Shown here piece by piece: positions 22,062 through 26,496 of a stretch of DNA of 26,496 nucleotides. How positions within the stretch are numbered: position 1 is the stretch's first letter; each line of letters opens with the position of its first letter. The stretch comes from Vulcanimicrobiota bacterium (GTDB lineage: Bacteria; Vulcanimicrobiota; Vulcanimicrobiia; Vulcanimicrobiales; Vulcanimicrobiaceae). The notes below the pieces were generated by a model. The model was given only the letters and a program-made list of their open reading frames with translations. It did not search any database and was not told the origin of the DNA. The position numbers were made by a program, and so were the translations under genes. The stretch covers positions 1-26,496 of the forward strand of contig PMFP01000029.1 in the NCBI GenBank assembly GCA_003155175.1. Reading direction: 5' to 3'.

Positions 22062-23258
22062 ATGATACGACGACTTCTGCCGATTCTCGGCATCACGTTT
22101 ATCGACATCGTCGGGTTCAGCATCCTGATCCCGATCATGCCGTATTTCGTGACGCACTTCGGCGTCTCGCCGCTGGTGGTTGGGATTCTTTTCTCGACGT
22201 TCTCGTTCTGCCAGTTCGTCTCCGCGCCGATTTGGGGAAACATCTCCGACCGGATCGGCCGTAAGGGCGTGCTAATCGTCAGTCAGGTCGGCGCCACGAT
22301 CGGATGGGGCATGCTCGCGTTCGCGGGCAGCATCTTCTGGGTCTTCGTCGCCAGGATTGTCGAAGGCGTTTCCGGCGGCAACATCAGCATCACGCAAGCG
22401 TACGTCGCGGACCTGGTGGAGCCGAAAGATCGCGCCCGCGCGTTCGGCCTGGTCGGCGCAATGTTCGGCCTGGGCATGGTTTTCGGGCCGCTCTTCGGCG
22501 GCATCCTGTTCTCCCGCTTTGGATTCTCCGCGCCGTTTCTCGCCGCGGCAGGGCTGCAATTCGTGACGTTACTCGTGACCATCGTCGGATTGCCCGAATC
22601 GCGCTCCAAGAGCGAGGAGGAGCAATCGCGCGTCGGCTTGCGGCAGATCTTCGCCAGTTTCAGCAATCCGCGCATCGCGCCGACGCTCTGGCAGCGCCTC
22701 GCGCTCGCGCTCGGGCTCTATGCGTGGTTCTCGGTCATCGCACTGTTTCTCAAGGGCCAGCTGGACTTCAGCCTCACGCAGACCTACTATTATTTTTCGG
22801 CCTTTGCGGGCATCAACGTCGCCGTCAACGGATTCGGCGTCGGGCGCGTCTCGACCGGAATGGGCGACCGCACGATGTCGAACCTGGGCTTAGGCCTGCT
22901 CGTGGTCGCGTTCGCGTTGGTGTTCACGGTTCACAATCTGTTCATGCTCACGGTCGTGATGATCACCTTCGCCGTCGGGATGGCGTTTGCCAACACCGGC
23001 ATCACCGCGCTCATCAGCAACGCGGCGACCGACCGCGATCAAGGCACCGTGCTCGGCACCGCCTCGTCGCTCGACTCACTCGCCGGCATTCTCGCACCGC
23101 CCGCGTCCACCGGAATTCTCGCGCGCTTCGGCCCGGAATTCTCGGGAATCGTTTCGGCGATCTTCTGCCTCGTCGCGCTGCTCATGGGCCTGACGAACAA
23201 ACGCAGCGAGAGCGGTCCGATGCACGGATCCCCCGAGATCGCCGTCACCCCGCCTTAG
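22062..23258 (+). CDS. MFS transporter, TetA/DHA1-like
   Basis: 398 aa with 12 predicted helices. The N-terminus (ITFIDIVGFSILIPIMPYF) and motif A GNISDRIGRKGV at 59-70 in loop 2-3 mark the DHA1 drug:proton antiporter family, in the TetA-like branch. RIVEGVSGGNISITQAYVAD and GAMFGLGMVFGPLFGGIL match the helix 4 and helix 5 motifs. The second half is more diverged and lacks a good repeat of motif A (GRVSTGMGDR). Probably an exporter of small organic compounds at the inner membrane. The substrate is not predictable, and resistance to a specific drug should not be assumed. Divergent from tRNA-Leu. Confidence 0.9.
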   Translation: MIRRLLPILGITFIDIVGFSILIPIMPYFVTHFGVSPLVVGILFSTFSFCQFVSAPIWGNISDRIGRKGVLIVSQVGATIGWGMLAFAGSIFWVFVARIVEGVSGGNISITQAYVADLVEPKDRARAFGLVGAMFGLGMVFGPLFGGILFSRFGFSAPFLAAAGLQFVTLLVTIVGLPESRSKSEEEQSRVGLRQIFASFSNPRIAPTLWQRLALALGLYAWFSVIALFLKGQLDFSLTQTYYYFSAFAGINVAVNGFGVGRVSTGMGDRTMSNLGLGLLVVAFALVFTVHNLFMLTVVMITFAVGMAFANTGITALISNAATDRDQGTVLGTASSLDSLAGILAPPASTGILARFGPEFSGIVSAIFCLVALLMGLTNKRSESGPMHGSPEIAVTPP

Positions 23259-23554
23259 ACGCCCGCATACCGGCCGGACAGACGCACGTACAGCGCTCTC
23301 GCGAACTTCCATATCGTAAGTGCGAGGATCAACCACGCCGGAACCTCGACCCACCAGAGACCAGTGCAATAACTCAGAACCAAGATCGCCGAACCCATAA
23401 CAACCGGCATGCCGATGTGGGCGGCGTAGATTCGCCGAGATTCGCTGGAATTGACGTAGTCTTCCGCACGATATCGGTGCAGTAGCGTCAGAGAAGCCCA
23501 AAGCTTTACGCCTGTTGCCAGCATCAGGGCGGCCGCAGCGCAGAGCGCAATCAC
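23255..23554 (-). CDS. Small membrane protein downstream of Ku
   Basis: 99 aa from GTG 23554, ten bases after the Ku stop. Three hydrophobic segments are visible: about 1-20, 46-64 (HIGMPVVMGSAILVLSY) and 68-85 (WVEVPAWLILALTIW). The C-terminus is basic (KFARALYVRLSGRYAGV). It has no good ribosome-binding site, so it is probably coupled to Ku; an ATG at codon 11 is an alternative start. Its stop codon overlaps that of the convergent MFS gene (TTAG). I recognise no family. A link to DNA repair is not obvious and may be only positional. Confidence 0.65.
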   Translation of the reverse strand: MIALCAAAALMLATGVKLWASLTLLHRYRAEDYVNSSESRRIYAAHIGMPVVMGSAILVLSYCTGLWWVEVPAWLILALTIWKFARALYVRLSGRYAGV

Positions 23555-23564
23555 GAGCGGAGCG

Positions 23565-24407
23565 CTACGCTGCGCTGGTTTTGCGGCGTTTGGAGACGGA
23601 GCGTTCGGATTCTCCGTTTTCGCTCGTGCGGCGTTTCTTGCTCTCCGCCAAGCTCTGCTCGAGCACGTCCATGAGGTTGACGACCTTCGAACGCGCGGGC
23701 GCCTTCTTGGCTTTGGGCAGTTCTTTGCCGGCGACGCGCGCTTCGATCATCGCGAGCACTTCCTCGCGGTAGCGGTTCTTGAACTTCTCCGGTTCAAACG
23801 CGTCCACGCTCATCGTGTCGATCAGCATGTTGGCCATCTTCATCTCGGCTTCGGGAAGCTTCTCGTCTTCGGGGAGCTGCAATCCGTCGGCCGGCACGAT
23901 CTCGTTGGCCCAGTGCATGAGCTCGAGCAGCAGCGCTTCGCCCTGCGGCTTGACGGCGGCGATGTATTCCTTGGTGCGGATGACGACGCGCGCGATCGCC
24001 ACCTTTCCCGACTTCGCGAGCGCTTCGCGAAAGAGCGCGTACGCGTGGCGCGCCGTTTTCGTCGGTTCGAGATAATAGGGCTTGTCGAAATACATGGGGT
24101 TGATGAGGTCGAGGTCCACGAACTCCAAAATGTCCACGGACTGCGACGCGACCGGGTTGACGCGTTGGAAGTCTTCGTCGGTTAGGACGACGTACTCGCC
24201 CTTTTCGAATTCGTAGCCTTTGACGATCTCGTCCCACGGGACGGGCTTGCCGTCCACGCTGCAGACACGCTCGTACTTGATGCGGCCCTCGTCCTTGGCG
24301 TGCAGCATGTTGAACGAGAGCTCGTCGGTTTTTACGGCGGTGAACAGCTTAACCGGGATCGTGACGAGCCCGAAGTTGATCGCACCGCTCCAAATCGCAT
24401 GAGCCAT
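23565..24407 (-). CDS. ku: Ku protein (non-homologous end joining)
   Basis: 280 aa bacterial Ku homodimer subunit. It begins with the typical MAHAIWSGAINFGLVTIPVKL and continues with LSFNMLHAKDEGRIKYERVC, FEFVDL-like VDILEFVDLDLINPMYFDKP, YYLEP and VVIRTKEYIAAVKP, all family hallmarks of the ring-forming core (about 1-230). The C-terminal tail (about 240-280) is Lys/Arg/Ser-rich, as in bacterial Ku, where it helps bind DNA and recruit LigD. It lies 34 bases after the LigD gene on the same strand. Together they repair double-strand breaks, especially in resting or desiccated cells. Confidence 0.96.
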   Translation of the reverse strand: MAHAIWSGAINFGLVTIPVKLFTAVKTDELSFNMLHAKDEGRIKYERVCSVDGKPVPWDEIVKGYEFEKGEYVVLTDEDFQRVNPVASQSVDILEFVDLDLINPMYFDKPYYLEPTKTARHAYALFREALAKSGKVAIARVVIRTKEYIAAVKPQGEALLLELMHWANEIVPADGLQLPEDEKLPEAEMKMANMLIDTMSVDAFEPEKFKNRYREEVLAMIEARVAGKELPKAKKAPARSKVVNLMDVLEQSLAESKKRRTSENGESERSVSKRRKTSAA

Positions 24408-24441
24408 AGTCCGACCATTCTACCCTTTTTGGGTGGCCCCG

Positions 24442-26496
24442 TCACCGCCAGGCCTTGCGGGCCCGGTCCAAGGCCCGGGCGAGCTCCGCCGGCTTCCAGG
24501 CCTTTCCGCTCCAGAGGTCGCCCGTCTCGTCGAGGCGGGCAACCGCGTTAGCGATGTTGTGCTCGGCGAAAGCCTCGGACGGAACGGCCGTGCGCCGGCG
24601 AGCGTAGGCCTCCACTTCCGCCCAGCGCAGCGGCATCGAGACCGGCGCGCCGTCGCGCGCCCGCACGGAATAGGCCGCCACGATCGTCTTGCCGCGGCCG
24701 ACTTGGACGTAATCGAAATAGACCGCCGCATCGTTGCGTTTGGCGATCGAGCGCTCGAGCGCGATGTAGTCGCGGCCGAGGGTGTCGCTCAAGCGGTGAG
24801 CGACCAGTTCCGCGAAAACTTTCGCCGCATCGTACGTGTGCCCGGGTGCGAGCGGAACGACGACGTGCAAGCCCATGCCGCCCGACGTTTTTACCAGCGG
24901 CGCGAGCCCGAGCGCTTCGAGCATGTCGCGCAGCGCCAGCGCAACTTTGGCCAGCGTCTTGAGCGTGCACGCTTCACCCGGATCGAGGTCGAAGATCACG
25001 AAGTCCGGTTCGTCGAGCGAACCGACGCGCGACGTCCATGCGTGCAAGATGATCGAAGCCAAATTCGCAAGATACGCCAGCGTCGGTTCGTCGTCGCAGA
25101 CGACGTAGGTAACCTCCGCGCGACGTCCCTCCGGTTTGGAGATCGTGACGCGATGCACCCAGTCGGGCGTTCCCTTCGGAATTTGCTTCTCAAAAAACGA
25201 CTCGCCGTCGATGCCGTTCGGAAAGCGCTCGAGCGTGAGCGGCCGCCCGCTCACATGCGGAACCGCCCATTTCGCGACGGCGCGATAGTACGCGATGAGA
25301 TCGCCCTTGGTGTACCCGTCGCGCGGCCACAGCACTTTGTCGAGATTCGAAAACGACAGCTTGCGACCGCCGATCTCCGCGCCGACCCGCGCGCCGGCCG
25401 GCGTCGCCGGCGGATCGGCGGCCGTCTTTTTCGGTGGATCGGCCGCGGGTTTTTCCATGACGACGTCCTTCGCGCTCTTGTCGAGCCGCAGTCCGAGATA
25501 GGCGGGCTGGCGAAGGTATCCGTCGCGCGTCCACTCCGCAAAGTGCACTTGCGCCACCAATTCCGGTTTTACCCAATGCGCCGTCTCGCTCGTCACGACG
25601 TCGTTTGCAAACGGCGACGTCTTGCGCTCGAGCTTCTTGAGGCGGCCGACGAGATCGCGCAACACGCTTTCGGTAAAGCCCGTACCCACCGATCCGACGT
25701 GGCGGAGATTCTTGCCCTCGTAGACGCCGACCAAGAGCGCCCCGAAGCCCTTGCGGCTGCCCCGCGGCTCGGTCCAGCCGCCGATGACGAATTCTTGCTC
25801 GAGGCGCGCTTTGATCTTGACCCAGTCGCGGCTGCGCCGCTCCTGGTACGTCGAGTCGCGCTTCTTGCCGATGATGCCCTCGAGGCCGGTCTGCTCGGCC
25901 TTGGCAAAGAGCGCGCGTCCCTTGCCTACGACGTGTTTTGAATAGAACGCGACGCCTTCGTCGCCGATAAGCCGTTCGAGCGTCGCCTTGCGCCGCTCGA
26001 GCGGCGTCTTTCGCAAATCTTTTCCGTCGGCATACAGCAAGTCGAAGCACGCGTAGTTCAGCGGGTGCTTGGTCTTGGCGTGGTATTGCAAGTTTTGGAA
26101 TTGCGGACGCCCTTTGGCGTCGAGGCTCACGATCTCGCCGTCAACTTCGATCGGCAGACTCTCGAACGCACTGCCGAGTTCCGTCAACTCGGGAAACGTG
26201 GCGAGCAAATCTTTGCCGTTGCGCGACGTCAGCGCGACCTTGCCCTTTTCATCGATCGTGCAGAGCGCCCGGTAGCCGTCCCACTTGAGTTCGAACAGCC
26301 ACGCGTCGTCGTCGAACGGTTCGTCCACCAGCGTCGCGAGCATCAACGACTTCGGCCTGGGCATCGGGTCGCGCTTCGCCCGCGGCGCGGCCTTGATCGA
26401 GGACCCGCGCGCGGGCTTGTTCGAGTGCCACGTCTTGGAGCGCGGATTCTCGGCAACTTCGCCGATCGTCTTGCCGCTCTTGACGGATTCGGGATG
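24442..26496 (-). CDS. ligD: ATP-dependent DNA ligase D, N-terminus outside window (PE-ligase-polymerase order)
   Basis: 684 codons are visible and the frame is open to the window edge. The first 44 residues (SVKSGKTIGEVAENPRSKTW, then HSN) are the end of a 3'-phosphoesterase domain, so the ATG at 26364 is internal and not the start. The ligase domain follows, with the adenylation motif FELKWDG containing the nucleophile Lys, EVDGEIV, GLEGIIGKK and DWVKIK, and an OB-fold with EFVIGGWTEPRG. The polymerase (primase-like) domain has LDKVLWP, FDLDPG with the catalytic Asp pair, SGGMGLHVVVPL and PYS-like AAYSVRARDGAPVS. All key residues visible are intact. It fills, trims and seals ends held by Ku. 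The phosphoesterase-ligase-polymerase order is that of Pseudomonas-type LigD. Confidence 0.95.
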   Translation of the reverse strand, partial: HPESVKSGKTIGEVAENPRSKTWHSNKPARGSSIKAAPRAKRDPMPRPKSLMLATLVDEPFDDDAWLFELKWDGYRALCTIDEKGKVALTSRNGKDLLATFPELTELGSAFESLPIEVDGEIVSLDAKGRPQFQNLQYHAKTKHPLNYACFDLLYADGKDLRKTPLERRKATLERLIGDEGVAFYSKHVVGKGRALFAKAEQTGLEGIIGKKRDSTYQERRSRDWVKIKARLEQEFVIGGWTEPRGSRKGFGALLVGVYEGKNLRHVGSVGTGFTESVLRDLVGRLKKLERKTSPFANDVVTSETAHWVKPELVAQVHFAEWTRDGYLRQPAYLGLRLDKSAKDVVMEKPAADPPKKTAADPPATPAGARVGAEIGGRKLSFSNLDKVLWPRDGYTKGDLIAYYRAVAKWAVPHVSGRPLTLERFPNGIDGESFFEKQIPKGTPDWVHRVTISKPEGRRAEVTYVVCDDEPTLAYLANLASIILHAWTSRVGSLDEPDFVIFDLDPGEACTLKTLAKVALALRDMLEALGLAPLVKTSGGMGLHVVVPLAPGHTYDAAKVFAELVAHRLSDTLGRDYIALERSIAKRNDAAVYFDYVQVGRGKTIVAAYSVRARDGAPVSMPLRWAEVEAYARRRTAVPSEAFAEHNIANAVARLDETGDLWSGKAWKPAELARALDRARKAWR

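Noticed and set aside
24433..25941. A 502-codon plus-strand open frame.
   Set aside because: It is antisense to the well-supported LigD gene, is rich in Arg/Ala/Asp as expected from mirrored GC-rich codons, and shows no domain.
26364..26364. ATG at 26364 as the LigD start.
   Set aside because: The frame continues upstream with residues matching the end of a phosphoesterase domain, so the gene is cut by the window edge.
1..26496. Search for CRISPR arrays, insertion sequences, phage genes or long repeats.
   Set aside because: I saw no regularly spaced repeats, transposase or integrase motifs, or terminal inverted repeats; only short GC-rich hairpins and the Ser-Pro codon repeat in the M48-RDD gene.

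Overview
The window is clearly GC-rich and gene-dense, with third-position G/C bias in all genes. It comes from a diderm (outer-membrane) bacterium. The evidence is a TolC-type outer-membrane protein, an RND pump with its adaptor, two lipobox lipoproteins and a DUF5916-type predicted beta-barrel. The mix of a CadC-like winged-helix/TPR regulator, DUF5916, a Ku/LigD end-joining pair and short GTG/ATG-overlapping operons resembles environmental phyla such as Eremiobacterota (WPS-2), Acidobacteriota or Gemmatimonadota. That taxonomic guess is an inference and I cannot settle it. I see no insertion sequence, phage, CRISPR array or rRNA. One tRNA-Leu(CAG) is present.

Layout. 1-1540 (minus): a YtrA-type GntR regulator and ABC ATPase operon, with the first codons of a further gene at the left edge. 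A 39-codon ORF opens this operon and has not only a strong Shine-Dalgarno but also a promoter whose -10 is covered by a palindrome. 1632-3104 (plus): an M48-like protein with substituted zinc ligands fused to an RDD membrane domain. 3055-4959 (minus): a winged-helix/TPR regulator and an AhpD-like protein, divergent from a DUF5916 protein (5041-7290). 7426-10536 (minus): an operon of M19 dipeptidase, small membrane protein, diacylglycerol-kinase-like lipid kinase and aldo/keto reductase. 10591-12718 (plus): an oligopeptide-binding lipoprotein and an unknown secreted protein.

12723-21417 is the most interesting region. A CsoR-family repressor whose copper-ligand His is Ser, as in persulfide sensors of the CstR type, is divergent from an eight-gene plus-strand run: RND adaptor, RND pump, TolC-like protein, DUF302, sulfide:quinone-oxidoreductase-like flavoprotein, a 36-aa ORF, a DUF2892 (YgaP-like) membrane protein and an isoprenylcysteine-methyltransferase-like membrane protein. 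The 66-bp divergent gap holds two promoters that appear to share one palindromic -35 hexamer (TTGCAA). Each promoter carries one CsoR-type operator, and both would produce leaderless or nearly leaderless mRNAs. Together this reads as a reactive-sulfur-responsive oxidation-plus-export module; this is an inference from motifs and context.

21422-23258 holds a cupin, tRNA-Leu and a drug-efflux-type MFS transporter. 23255-26496 (minus) is a non-homologous end-joining operon: LigD (N-terminus outside the window), Ku and a small membrane protein.
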